Shown piece by piece: positions 30,401-38,450 of a stretch of DNA of 64,000 bases. Under the pieces are notes generated by a model that saw only the letters and a list, made by a program, of their open reading frames with translations, was not told where the DNA came from and did no database searches. Made by a program: the position numbers and the translations under genes. This DNA comes from Streptomyces liliiviolaceus (GTDB lineage Bacteria; Actinomycetota; Actinomycetes; Streptomycetales; Streptomycetaceae). Within the stretch, counting starts at the first letter, position 1, and each line of letters begins with the position of its first letter. The stretch spans positions 310,001-374,000 of the forward strand of contig NZ_JAGPYQ010000002.1 in NCBI RefSeq assembly GCF_018070025.1. Direction: 5' to 3'.

Positions 30401-30495
30401 TGCCTTTCGCGGCCCACCGGCCGACCGGCGGTACGGTCCAGGCTCACGGCCGTGCCCCCGTGCAGCAGCCAGGGGGCTTCGGACGGAGCAGTCAT
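27469..30495 (-). CDS. LuxR-family large ATP-binding regulator (LAL-type) with altered Walker A
   Basis: 1,008 residues from ATG 30495. An AAA/STAND ATPase occupies about 25-330: Walker A is VRGERGAGRTEF, with Arg where Lys is expected, and Walker B is VVVLMDDLQHAD. Then come helical repeats resembling tetratricopeptides (about 400-930) and a C-terminal LuxR HTH (about 940-1000, LIAEGLTNRQIATVLRLSEDAVANRLTRLF). LAL proteins are usually pathway activators that respond to nucleotides and small molecules. It is divergent from a second LAL gene 196 bases away. The Lys-to-Arg change suggests weak or absent ATP hydrolysis. A longer in-frame start would overlap the neighbour and is not used. Confidence 0.82.
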   Translation of the reverse strand: MTAPSEAPWLLHGGTAVSLDRTAGRPVGRERQLDEVHGRLGDPGGPRLVLVRGERGAGRTEFVHAVGELLRAQGTAVLAVGCVPGDGVRPFLLALRLVMALEEHRPAAAHRRSTRSARPATEALRAAEQRDGTAMAGLLRAALAQPGLAPVVVLMDDLQHADAASLAVLRETDFARVPHTVRLLASEAARGGQGATGWESVGGTHTLVLSRLGSEETTTVVARRLRAAPDTTLARRVRELTLGVPGAIDALLTGWTRQGAIRVADGHAFVGARRPTPVLSDDDRFMTALDALGEPCRTVAGALSTLWPLGGRALLLIATSTGLPTNEVSDALRALTDADITEPLPALDVDGTPTPAPTSQDATLPAPDDTPPPGWRFRLPVVAHAVRERLGPLERSRLSATAVEALWAEQDAVRTEDAEGVTPQRRRPVGVALPDEADAVAYLADRVAEAGSLVDLDRAVAELTAAAQRLHPDSEGRGVLRWCRAACHLVERPADRVAALHRYAKAAYNAGDHHTARTIAESVLRNLADVLGPRALQDTAALFTAATANDLDWRALSRLATARWWDELRLPELAAVTGRALALSQLERWQEALDLLSRTEPVWATDAHARAKPAYFRAVAELALGRPERFRESLAFPEAPYLDTGHVHALATAMFDELLSGRDLRAAEALLDAQGLTADLLAPRSLFLWRHLQGRWDEALESARWMLANNQTSTPAADSHLVPARTAAVLLARGRPTSARRLLDSVRADTARGPEEGPLEYSLDAVEAELLRALGDPAGAEKALRRGLDAAAVRGQIAGTDELWAALAETHADEGRPGEAATCLRHLRLISDRTGDARTRLRYLLASAHVQRQTGRAGPGAFGTVHGNLREAVELARSRSQPYETAVTLVAAAEAGAGPPALLHEAYELFGGSGAALPRFHTRTAMREAGTTVPGRRAATAENEQLLATLIAEGLTNRQIATVLRLSEDAVANRLTRLFARTGLRSRTEVVTAVLTNYRVHRGAAEQG

Positions 30496-30691
30496 GGTCC
30501 ACCGCGCTCTCCTCGACGACATGTGCCGGGCGGGCGGTGCAGCGCCCGCGCGTGGAAGCGCCGTCGGCAGGCCCTGCGTCCGGGCCCTCGGCCGGCGACA
30601 GCCATTATGGTCATGTGCCGGGGGCTGCTTGCAGGTGGCCGTTTCCGCTGGTCGTCCCCGTCCGGCGAGGACCGGATCAGGAGGCGTGGGC

Positions 30692-33600
30692 GTGCACGAC
30701 GGCGGACCTGTCATAGGCCGGGACGGACCTGTCATAGGCCAGGGCGGACCTGTCATAGGCCGGGACGGCGAGATCCGGGAGGTGACCCGGGCCCTGCTGT
30801 CCACCGGTGACCCGGCACGCGTCCTGCTGATCGTCGGCGCGGCCGGAACGGGCAAGACCGCCGTACTGGAACACGCCCGGCGAACGGCGGTCGAGGAGGG
30901 CGCCAAGGTCCTGCGGCTGCGCTGTCACGACAGCGGAAGCACACCCGGTGCCCCCGCCCTGGCCGACGGCGTCCACAGCGCACTCGCCAAGGTCCCCCAC
31001 CGCCGGAACACGGTCCGCGTCGGCGGCACCCGCCGCACATCGCGCCAACCCGCGGGACAGCACGGCGAGTTGAGCCAGCTCGCCGTACTGAGCGAGGCAC
31101 TCACGGACACCGCCCGTGACACCCCGTTCGCGCTGGTGATCGACGACGTCGAGCGTCTGCCGTCGGCCACGGCCTCCGCCCTCGGCCTGCTCCTCCGGGT
31201 CTTCCGCCCGGCCGGTGTACCGATGGTGATGGCCGGCCGACCGGTGCACGCGCGAGACACCGGAGCCTCCCAACTGGCCTCGGCGGCCGACCGGTTGCTC
31301 GAACTGCCGCCGCTGCGCCCCGCCGACGTCGAGGCGCTGATGGTGCGCGGGCTCGGCCGCCCGGTCGAGCCGGCACTGGTGGCGGCGGTGCTGCGAGCGC
31401 TGGGCCCCATGGCGGGCACCCCCGAGGCCGTGCTGTCGGTGCTGGACTCGATGGACGGGCGAGGCGGCCTCCTCGAACTCGGCGGCCATGTCTGCCTGAC
31501 CGAGCCGGAACAGGCACTGCGGCTCACCACGGACCTGGCACGGCTGACGCGCCTCTGCTGGCCCGGCGAGCCCCCGGACGCCGCCGACCTGGACGCGGCC
31601 GCCGCGGTGGCCCGCGCCCTGGAACACGCCGAGATACGGTTCGACGATCTGCACCGGCTGAAGCCGGGAGGCCCCCGGCGGGCCGGCCTCGTCGACCGGG
31701 CCCTGACACCGCTGGTCGGGGACGGGATCCTGACGGTGGACGAGGACGGCCGGGCGTCCTTCGCCGTCCCGGCGCTCGCCGCGGCGCTGCGCGCCCTGCC
31801 CACCCACCACGAGGTGTCGTCGTTGCACGCCCTGATCACGAGGTCGCTCAGCGACCGGCTCGGCGCGCGGACGGCGGGGGGCGGCTACCCCCGGCTCGCC
31901 GACCATGTGACCGCCGCCGGGGCAGAGTTGGACGACGCGCTCGCGGTGGACGTGCTGCTGGCGGCGGCCCGTACGGACGCCAGATCCGACTGGCCGCGGT
32001 CGGTCCGCGCCTATTCCTCGGCGCTGGGCCGCCTGGCCCCGTACGACCGCAGGACGCCCGGCGTGCTGTACGAGTCCGCCGAACTGAGCCTGCGCCACGC
32101 CGACCACCCCGGCGCGCTGGCCCTCGGCGAACCACTGCTCGCCTGCCTGGACGCGTCACCCGCCGAGCGGGCCACCGGGGACGGTGGCGCAGCCGGGGAC
32201 GAAGGCGCAGCCAGGGACGGAGGCGGAAGCCAGGAGGGAGACGAAGACCGGGACCGAGGCGAGGGGCGGGACGGGGATCGGGACGGGGATCGGGAGCGGC
32301 ACGGGGATCGGGAGCGGGACCGGGAGCGTCTGGTGTACGTCACCGAGGTGTGGGCCCTGGCGGCGCTGCACGAGCACCGGTTGCCGTTCGTCGACGGCTC
32401 CGGCGCCCAGGGCACCGGCGTTCCGGCACAGCTGGCCGCCGTGGAGGGATTCGCGGCGCTGGCAGGTCCGTACGGGATCGGCCCGGTCGCCGGCCGGGGC
32501 GCACGGCCGCCGGAGGGCGAGCCCGGCCCGACCGTGCGCCACCCGGTCACCGGCCACCGGCCCGGATCCGGGCCGCTGCCCTCTCCCGCGGAACTACGGC
32601 TGCTGGCCGCCGCCTCGGGCGGGCGCGCCGAGCTGCTGGAGACGCTGGGCGCCCTGCCTCCGGAGGCGGACGGGACGCGCATCATGGAACGGCTGCGGCA
32701 CGCGGCCACTCACGCGGACCTCGCCGACGCCCTGGCGGCCGTGCTCGGAGACCGGTTCACGGGGTCCGGGGACAGCACCGCCGCACGCCACCACGCCATG
32801 GTCCGCGCCTATCTGGAGGGCGACTGGGACCGGGCCCTGTCGGCAGCCCGCCGGATCGAGGCACGCAGCCGGACCCGTGGCACGGAGGCCGGCACCGCGC
32901 AGTGCGCCCGCGCGCTGGCGGCCGAGATCCATTGCGCGCGCGGGGAGTTGGGGCACGCCCGGGCGTGGCTGGAGCTGATTCCCGACGGGGTGACCCACCC
33001 GCTCGTCGCCTGGGCCAGGATGAGCCTGCGGTACTGGTCGGGCCGGACGGACCAGGCACTGGAGGGAGCGCGCGAGGACGTACGGCGGGCTCGCGCGGAC
33101 GGTCTGCTGTCGGGCATCGAGAAGGTGCTGCTGCGGCATCTGTCGTACGCCCTGCTGGAAGGCATGCCGCAGGTCATGCGCCGGACGCTGGGCGAACTGG
33201 AGGCGCTGCACGAGGAAGTGGGCTCCGCGATGACGCGCGAGACCGTGCTGCTGGGCCGGGGGCTGGTGCACGGCGAGGTGGACGGCGCGCTGGCCGCTCT
33301 GCGGTCGGTGGACCGGCGGGGTGATGTGTACATGGGCCTGCTCTGCCGGCTGTGCCTGGTGGAGATCGGCGACGACTCCGACCGGCGGCTGGCCGAGGCC
33401 TCGTACCTCGGGCAGTGTCTGGGGATCGGGCGCGCCACGCGGACGACGCTGGGGCACATGGCGCGGCGGCGCAGTCTCGTACTGCCGAGGCTGCGGCCGG
33501 CCAGCGACCGGTTGAACGAGGCGGACGTCCGGCTGACCGTGCTGGTCAGCGACGGGGCGACCAACCGGCAGATCGCGGCGCGGCTGGCGTCGAGCGAGAA

Positions 33601-33739
33601 GACCGTGGAGCGGTGGCTGACGCAGCTGTTCCAGCGCACCGGGTGCCGTTCCCGGGCGGAGCTGGCCGCGGCCTGGCTGGACGGCAGCCTCGCCGACCGC
33701 GGCCTGGTGCCGGACGGTGTGCCCGGCACCAGCCAGTAG
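30692..33739 (+). CDS. LuxR-family large ATP-binding regulator (LAL-type)
   Basis: 1,015 residues from GTG 30692, chosen because AGGAGG ends 7 bases before it. Three copies of a heptapeptide (GPVIGRD-type) fill residues about 4-24, just before the ATPase domain: Walker A is VGAAGTGKTAV (canonical) and Walker B FALVIDDVERL. A charged Asp/Arg/Glu-rich repeat insertion lies at about 490-547. The C-terminal LuxR HTH is VSDGATNRQIAARLASSEKT (about 950). It pairs head-to-head with the 27469-30495 gene, so the two probably share regulation. Targets are unknown. Confidence 0.82.
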   Translation: MHDGGPVIGRDGPVIGQGGPVIGRDGEIREVTRALLSTGDPARVLLIVGAAGTGKTAVLEHARRTAVEEGAKVLRLRCHDSGSTPGAPALADGVHSALAKVPHRRNTVRVGGTRRTSRQPAGQHGELSQLAVLSEALTDTARDTPFALVIDDVERLPSATASALGLLLRVFRPAGVPMVMAGRPVHARDTGASQLASAADRLLELPPLRPADVEALMVRGLGRPVEPALVAAVLRALGPMAGTPEAVLSVLDSMDGRGGLLELGGHVCLTEPEQALRLTTDLARLTRLCWPGEPPDAADLDAAAAVARALEHAEIRFDDLHRLKPGGPRRAGLVDRALTPLVGDGILTVDEDGRASFAVPALAAALRALPTHHEVSSLHALITRSLSDRLGARTAGGGYPRLADHVTAAGAELDDALAVDVLLAAARTDARSDWPRSVRAYSSALGRLAPYDRRTPGVLYESAELSLRHADHPGALALGEPLLACLDASPAERATGDGGAAGDEGAARDGGGSQEGDEDRDRGEGRDGDRDGDRERHGDRERDRERLVYVTEVWALAALHEHRLPFVDGSGAQGTGVPAQLAAVEGFAALAGPYGIGPVAGRGARPPEGEPGPTVRHPVTGHRPGSGPLPSPAELRLLAAASGGRAELLETLGALPPEADGTRIMERLRHAATHADLADALAAVLGDRFTGSGDSTAARHHAMVRAYLEGDWDRALSAARRIEARSRTRGTEAGTAQCARALAAEIHCARGELGHARAWLELIPDGVTHPLVAWARMSLRYWSGRTDQALEGAREDVRRARADGLLSGIEKVLLRHLSYALLEGMPQVMRRTLGELEALHEEVGSAMTRETVLLGRGLVHGEVDGALAALRSVDRRGDVYMGLLCRLCLVEIGDDSDRRLAEASYLGQCLGIGRATRTTLGHMARRRSLVLPRLRPASDRLNEADVRLTVLVSDGATNRQIAARLASSEKTVERWLTQLFQRTGCRSRAELAAAWLDGSLADRGLVPDGVPGTSQ
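30703..30765 (+). repeat. Three 21-bp repeats encoding GPVIGxx heptapeptides
   Basis: CGGACCTGTCATAGGCCxGGx is repeated at 30703-30723, 30724-30744 and 30745-30765, with two or three differences in the middle copy. The period is 21 bases (seven codons), so the frame of the regulator is kept. It lies within the first 25 codons, close enough to the divergent promoter to act as a DNA element as well. Confidence 0.85.
32160..32331 (+). repeat. In-frame charged repeat insertion in the LAL gene
   Basis: Degenerate repeats of about 12-15 bases (CAGCCRGGGACG-type units, then GGGACGGGGATC units) encode a run of Gly, Asp, Glu and Arg (such as DGDRDGDRERHGDRERDRER) within the helical-repeat region. It looks like a slippage-generated flexible linker. 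Confidence 0.75.
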
Positions 33740-33781
33740 CCGACCGGCCGAAGCCGTCGAACAGGTCGGACGAGTTCCACG

Positions 33782-33807
33782 GGTCGGACAGGTCGGACAG
33801 GTCGTAC
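33782..33807. repeat. Short 9-bp tandem repeat between convergent genes
   Basis: GGTCGGACA occurs twice in tandem, followed by the degenerate copy GGTCGTACG, with another GGTCGGACG at 33764-33772. It ends 4 bases before the stop codon of the minus-strand membrane-protein gene. Confidence 0.65.
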
Positions 33808-33810
33808 GGA

Positions 33811-34719
33811 TCAGGCGAAGCGCGCGGTGTGGGTGTCGACGAGGACACCCAGGCGGCCGGTGTCCAGGGAGCCGTCCGTGTTCACCGCGATGTGCCATTC
33901 CGCGTCGGTGATCCAGCCGAGTACCAGGAGCGCGTCGGTCTCGCGCAGCGGGGCGTCGGCCCATCTCTCGTCGCGGAACTGGGCGGCGGTGACCACGAAG
34001 AGACGGCGGGCGTGCGTTCCGCCGGCCGGCGCCCCCGCGGACCTCCCGCCGTTCTCGTCGGCCGGAGCCTCCTTGTGGGCCAGGGCCTCCTTCCGCGTGG
34101 CCGCGGGGTACAGCCGCGCCGACCGCGCGCCCAGTCCGTCGGTCACCGGAGGGGTGGTCGCCGAACCCACCAGGACGACCGTGGCGAGGTGCCCGACCGG
34201 TCCCGAGACGACTTCGGTGATGACCGCCTGCGCCAGGCGCAGCACCTCGTGGTCGTCACCTGTCAGGGCGATCGGCCCCGGCAACTGCGCGAGGTCCACC
34301 AGCACCCGGTCCCCCCTGTGCAGGCCGAGGGTGACGGTCAGGGAGTACGGATGCGTGGGCCCGCCGCCGGAGGTGCCTGCCGCCCGCAGGGTCGCCGGGT
34401 CCAGCGACCACTCCTTGCCCGAGACGTCCGACGTCCACGGTGCGGGCGCCGCCGCGTCGGCCTGTCCGAGCTGCACGGTGAGCCGCTGTCCCGAGTGGAC
34501 GACCGTCTGCACGTCGGGCAGTCGGCGCGCGTCCCTCGCGCGTCCCTCGGCCAGTGCCTGCAGTCCCAGGGCGACGGTCTCCAGTACCTTCCGGTCGGCG
34601 CCCGGCCCCGCGGTACGGGCCTGTCCGGAGGAGGAACCGCGTTTCCGCCGGGTCAGTGCGGCGGCGGCTGCGAGCAGCACCAGGCCGAGCACCGCGAACA
34701 GGACAAGGGACACGATCAT
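33811..34719 (-). CDS. Membrane-anchored protein of unknown function
   Basis: 302 residues. One N-terminal transmembrane helix (residues 3-23, IVSLVLFAVLGLVLLAAAAAL) is followed by a basic stop-transfer (RRKRG), giving a bitopic protein with a large cytoplasmic domain. The soluble part has VLVDLAQLPGPIALTGDDHEVLRLAQAV (shown here only to mark residues about 130-157). That pattern resembles the domain following the membrane region in Streptomyces BTAD/LysM-type regulators, but no BTAD, LysM or enzyme motif is present. ATG 34719 has AAAGG upstream. It sits between two LAL genes and an atypical response regulator. Confidence 0.7.
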   Translation of the reverse strand: MIVSLVLFAVLGLVLLAAAAALTRRKRGSSSGQARTAGPGADRKVLETVALGLQALAEGRARDARRLPDVQTVVHSGQRLTVQLGQADAAAPAPWTSDVSGKEWSLDPATLRAAGTSGGGPTHPYSLTVTLGLHRGDRVLVDLAQLPGPIALTGDDHEVLRLAQAVITEVVSGPVGHLATVVLVGSATTPPVTDGLGARSARLYPAATRKEALAHKEAPADENGGRSAGAPAGGTHARRLFVVTAAQFRDERWADAPLRETDALLVLGWITDAEWHIAVNTDGSLDTGRLGVLVDTHTARFA

Positions 34720-35178
34720 GGGACTACCTTTGTTGCTAGAAGTGCCAGGAGGACGCGGGGAGTTGCCTGGAGCGGCCAGGAGTGGTCACGGGCCGCACGG
34801 CATCCCGCACGCACGCTCCGGCAACCGGAGTGCGTCGGAACGCGCTCTCGTCCCATCGTTGTGCGGCCGGCTCCCCCGGTGAAGCGGTGATCGCGAACTT
34901 TGCCGTTCCGTACAGGAAGTTCTCGCGCGCCTCCGGCCGAGCCGCCTTGCACGGAGCCGTCGGTCCAAGGAGCCGTCGCACACGGAGCCGTCGCACACCG
35001 GGCCACCTTCGGCAGGGCGGCAGGGCGGCCGGACACTCGCGCCAGGTTTCCCTCGGTTGTGGGCCCGGGGCCCTTCGGCGCGGCTGTCCGATCTCCGCAG
35101 GTGGCAGCATCGGCTCCCGGAACCATCTGGACGACCGCATTCCTCATGGGCGATCACTGGCGCGAGGCAGGAGGGCCC
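34720..35178. other. Divergent intergenic region with GGAGCCGTCG direct repeats
   Basis: 459 bases between the membrane-protein gene and the response-regulator-like gene. It contains a short hairpin around CTCCGGCAACCGGAG (34814-34830), three copies of GGAGCCGTCG at 15-17-base spacing (about 34950-34995), and GGAGG before the downstream ATG. No gene is supported. An upstream in-frame extension of the next gene exists but lacks a ribosome site. Confidence 0.6.
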
Positions 35179-35775
35179 ATGCCCCAGCAGGTACTCACCG
35201 AGACCGTGCGCGTGGCGATCCACGCGCCCGCGCCCTTGGTACGTGCCGGACTGGCCGGTTTCGTCGCCCTGGACCCCCGGCTGCACGAGCTGCCCCGGGA
35301 CAGGATCCGCGAGGCCGACGCGATCGTGGTCGCCATGGAGGTCGCGGACACCTCCGCACTGGACCTGCTCCCCCGTCTGAGCGACGAACCCGACGCACGC
35401 TTCCTGGTGGTCGTGGGCAAGCAGTGGCGGGCCGACCTGTCAGCGGCACGGGAGCGGGGCGTACGCGCCGTCGTGTGGTGGGACTTCTGCAGCCCGGACG
35501 TCTTCGCCCGGACCGTGCGGGCGGTCGCGGGCGGCGACGGGAGCGCTCCCACGCTCCCGCACACGGCCGAGCCCCCGCACGCACCCAGGCTGAACTCCCG
35601 CGAGGTGGACGTCCTGCGCCTCATCGCGGAGGGAAAGCAGATCGACGAGATCGCGGTCGAGCTCTCCTACTCCGAACGCACGGTGCGCTACATCCTGTAC
35701 GGCGCCATGAAGCGCACCCGGACCCGCAACCGCGCGCACGCCGTGTCCTATGCGATACGGGCCGGGCTGATCTGA
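35179..35775 (+). CDS. Atypical response-regulator-like protein with LuxR HTH
   Basis: 198 residues from ATG 35179 (GGAGG 5 bases upstream). The N-terminal half (about 8-115, VRVAIHAPAPLVRAGLAGFV to FARTVRAVAGGDG) has the layout of a receiver domain. However, where the phospho-accepting Asp is expected the sequence is IVVAMEVADTS, without that Asp in place. The C-terminal LuxR/NarL HTH (about 135-195) reads LNSREVDVLRLIAEGKQIDEI and SERTVRYILYGAMKR. It probably works without phosphorylation, perhaps through protein contact or a ligand. No histidine kinase is nearby. Confidence 0.8.
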   Translation: MPQQVLTETVRVAIHAPAPLVRAGLAGFVALDPRLHELPRDRIREADAIVVAMEVADTSALDLLPRLSDEPDARFLVVVGKQWRADLSAARERGVRAVVWWDFCSPDVFARTVRAVAGGDGSAPTLPHTAEPPHAPRLNSREVDVLRLIAEGKQIDEIAVELSYSERTVRYILYGAMKRTRTRNRAHAVSYAIRAGLI

Positions 35776-35814
35776 ACCGTCACGGCTGAACCGTCAGGGC
35801 TGCACCGTCACGGC
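35773..35814. repeat. 14-bp tandem triplication starting at a stop codon
   Basis: TGAACCGTCACGGC, TGAACCGTCAGGGC and TGCACCGTCACGGC follow one another. The TGA of the first is the stop codon of the response-regulator-like gene. Confidence 0.85.
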
Positions 35815-35876
35815 TGGGGGATGCGCCGAGGCGGCGTGTCGCCCGGTAGGCGTGTCGGGAGTATTGACGCGACTCG

Positions 35877-35900
35877 TGAAACAAGTCGATAGTTTTTGTA
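35877..35900. promoter_or_regulatory. Predicted TetR operator upstream of the MpaB-like gene
   Basis: The 24-base site has the form TGAAACAA-N10-TTTGTA in an AT-rich patch 43 bases before the MpaB-like start. The same bounded element, with identical ends and spacing, occurs at 39176-39199 between the TetR and acyl-CoA dehydrogenase genes. GAAACAA and TTGTATC form an imperfect inverted repeat. Confidence 0.65.
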
Positions 35901-35942
35901 TCTTCGACTCACCGTCGTCAGGCCCTGAGAAAGGGACTCCCC

Positions 35943-36896
35943 ATGGGCCGCTACAGCCGGCTCCGCCGCATCGAACAGATGGACCCGCAGCAGGACTACG
36001 AAGAGATCTTCCGCCTCATCACCGAGTATGAGTTCCCCTGGGACTACCTCCAGGGCGTCTCGGTCGCCTTCCTGCGCGACTACGGCGTGCCCCGGATATC
36101 CCGACTCCTCGACCACACGCAGGAGTTCGAGCGCGCCGGACAGAAGCGGTACGACGACACCGTACTGATCGCCCACGAGATCGTGCGCGACGGCATGGAC
36201 TCCGAGCACGGCAGGGCGGCGGCCCGCCACCTCAACCGCATCCACGGCCGCTACCGCATAGCCAACGAGGACTACCTCTACGTACTGGCCACCACCGTCG
36301 TGGGCCCCAAGCGATGGATCGACCGCTTCGGCTGGCGGCCGTTGTCACCGCAGGAGACCGAGAGTCTCGCACTCGTCGGGCGGCGCCTGGGCGAGTTGAT
36401 GGGTATAGCCGAACTGCCCGGCGACTACGCGGACTTCGCCCGCCTGCACGACGCCTACGAACAGCGGATGTTCGCCTACGACCCGGCCAACCGGCGGGTC
36501 GCGGCGGCCACGTTGAGGGTCGTCACCGGGTGGTACCCCCACTGGCTGCGGCCGTTGGTGGCGCGCGCCTCCCTCGCCGTACTCGACGACCCGCTGCTCA
36601 CCGCGCTGGGCTTCAGGCCGCAGCCGCGCCGGGTACGCACCGCCACCCACCGCGCGTTACGGGCCCGGGCCGCCCTGGTGCGCCGGCTGCCGCCCCGGCC
36701 CACCTGGCACCCGTACCGGCCCAAGCCCCGTACGTACCCCTTCGGCTGGACGATGGACGAACTCGGTCCGCACTGGGCCCACTCCAGGCCGCTGCGACCG
36801 CTGCCGGACGAGGACGGCGGTCGCTCCTCCTCCGACACGAACGGACACCGCACCCCACCGGCCGGTGGCGGCCCCACACACCAGGAGCTTCGATGA
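35943..36896 (+). CDS. Oxygenase MpaB-family (DUF2236) protein
   Basis: 317 residues. The core NRIHGRYRIANEDYLYVLAT (about 97-116) and WYPHWLRPLVARAS (about 195) match the MpaB/latex-clearing-protein-related DUF2236 family. This alpha-helical family is suspected of binding heme b and oxidatively cleaving alkenes or isoprenoid chains. Candidate heme-ligating His/Lys residues in this segment are present, but I cannot assign them. The C-terminal 70 residues are Pro/Arg-rich. The gene overlaps the aldehyde dehydrogenase by ATGA. Oxidative cleavage would yield an aldehyde for that enzyme, which is an inference. Confidence 0.82.
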   Translation: MGRYSRLRRIEQMDPQQDYEEIFRLITEYEFPWDYLQGVSVAFLRDYGVPRISRLLDHTQEFERAGQKRYDDTVLIAHEIVRDGMDSEHGRAAARHLNRIHGRYRIANEDYLYVLATTVVGPKRWIDRFGWRPLSPQETESLALVGRRLGELMGIAELPGDYADFARLHDAYEQRMFAYDPANRRVAAATLRVVTGWYPHWLRPLVARASLAVLDDPLLTALGFRPQPRRVRTATHRALRARAALVRRLPPRPTWHPYRPKPRTYPFGWTMDELGPHWAHSRPLRPLPDEDGGRSSSDTNGHRTPPAGGGPTHQELR

Positions 36897-38419
36897 CCGG
36901 CACGGACCAGGACGCGGCGACCCGCCCCGCCGACACCTTCACCGTCCGCTCCCCCGCCACCGGCGATCCCGTCGGCGAGCACCCCGTCCACGGCCCGGAG
37001 GAGGTGGCGCGCGCCGTGGAACGGGCCCGGACCGCCGCGGCCGGATGGGCCGCGCTCCCCGCGGCGGACCGACGCGCACACCTGCTGCGGTGGAAGCACA
37101 CGCTCGCGTCGTCGCTCGACACCGTCGCGGGGACGATCGCGGCGGAGACGGGCAAGCCGCACGGCGACGCGGTGCTCGAAGTCGTCCTCACCCTGGAGCA
37201 CCTGAACTGGGCGGCCCGCAACGCCGATCGCGTACTGCGACGGCGGCGCGTACGAAGCGGCCTCCTGGCAGCCAACCAGCGGTCCTCCGTGGTCCATCGG
37301 CCGCTCGGCGTGATCGGGGTGATCGGCCCCTGGAACTACCCCCTCTACACGCCCATGGGCTCGATCGGTTACGCGCTGGCCGCCGGCAACGCCGTGGTGT
37401 TCAAGCCGTCCGAGCACACCCCCGGTACGGGCGTACTGCTGGCCGAACTCCTGGCCTCGGCGCTGCCCGAGCACGCCGGTCTGCTCACCACCGTGACCGG
37501 TGCGGCGGCGACGGGCGAGGCGCTGGCCCGCTCGGGCGTCGACAAGGTGGCGTTCACCGGGTCCCCCGGGACCGCGCGCAAGGTCATGGCGGTGTGCGCG
37601 CGGTCGCTGACGCCGTTCCTCGCCGAGTGCGGTGGCAAGGACGCGACGATCGTCACGGCCGACGCGGACCTCGACGCGGCGGCCGACGCCGTCGTGTGGG
37701 GCGCGATGAGCAACGCCGGGCAGACCTGCGCGGGCGTCGAACGCGTCTACGCCGTACGGGAGGTGCATGCCCCGCTGTGCCGCAAGGTGGTCGAGCGGGC
37801 CGGTGCGCTGCGGGCCGGTCCCGTACCGGACGCCGTCTACGGTCCGATGACGATGCCCGCCCAGACGGCCGTCGTGCGGCGGCACGTGGAGCAGGCGCTG
37901 GCGGACGGAGCGCGTGCGCTGCTCGGCGACGCGGCGTCGATCTCGGCCTCGGCCTCCGCCTCCGGGGCGTTCGTCACCCCGGTCGTCCTGGCCGATGTGC
38001 CGGAGGACTCCCCGGCGATGACCGAGGAGACGTTCGGTCCGGTCGTGGCGATCAACGCGGTGGAGAGCACGGACGAGGCGGTGCGGCGCGCCAATGCCTC
38101 GCCGTACGCGCTGGCCGCCTCGGTGTTCTGCCGTGACCGGCGGGCCGGTGCGGCGATCGCCGCGCGGCTGCGGGCCGGAGCGGTGTCCGTGAACTCCGTG
38201 CTCGGCTTCGCCGGTGTCCCCGCTCTGCCGTTCGGCGGCTCCGGGGAGTCCGGCTTCGGACGCATCCACGGCGCGGACGGGCTGCGGGCGTTCACCGCGC
38301 CCCAGTCGGTCACCGTGCAGCGCTTCGCCCCGCCGGTGAACCTGACCTCCTTCAGCACTCCCGCGGCCGCCCGGGAACGCGCGGTCGCGGCGGCGAAGTG
38401 GCTGCACCTGCACCGCTGA
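36893..38419 (+). CDS. Aldehyde dehydrogenase family protein
   Basis: 508 residues, NAD(P)-dependent oxidation of an aldehyde to an acid. Motifs: GPWNYPLYTPMGSIGYALAA (about 143-162), FKPSEHTPGTG, the coenzyme loop AFTGSPGTARKV, general base Glu in LAECGGKDATIV (about 244), and nucleophile Cys in NAGQTCAGVERVY (about 279). The C-terminal PFGGSGESGFGRIHGADGLR is typical. It is translationally coupled to the MpaB-like gene. Residues 347-356 are an unusual Ser/Ala run (SISASASASG), consistent with local repeat expansion. Confidence 0.92.
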   Translation: MTGTDQDAATRPADTFTVRSPATGDPVGEHPVHGPEEVARAVERARTAAAGWAALPAADRRAHLLRWKHTLASSLDTVAGTIAAETGKPHGDAVLEVVLTLEHLNWAARNADRVLRRRRVRSGLLAANQRSSVVHRPLGVIGVIGPWNYPLYTPMGSIGYALAAGNAVVFKPSEHTPGTGVLLAELLASALPEHAGLLTTVTGAAATGEALARSGVDKVAFTGSPGTARKVMAVCARSLTPFLAECGGKDATIVTADADLDAAADAVVWGAMSNAGQTCAGVERVYAVREVHAPLCRKVVERAGALRAGPVPDAVYGPMTMPAQTAVVRRHVEQALADGARALLGDAASISASASASGAFVTPVVLADVPEDSPAMTEETFGPVVAINAVESTDEAVRRANASPYALAASVFCRDRRAGAAIAARLRAGAVSVNSVLGFAGVPALPFGGSGESGFGRIHGADGLRAFTAPQSVTVQRFAPPVNLTSFSTPAAARERAVAAAKWLHLHR

Positions 38420-38450
38420 CGGCCCGCCCGGGAGACCCTGGCGGTGCGGG

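Noticed and set aside
29231..30691. In-frame upstream extension of the plus-strand LAL gene (to about 1,500 residues)
   Set aside because: It runs antisense through the ATPase domain of the divergent LAL gene. AGGAGG before GTG 30692 marks the real start.
30496..30906. Longer start for the minus-strand LAL gene (1,145 residues)
   Set aside because: It would overlap the start of the divergent LAL gene, and the extra residues are low-complexity.
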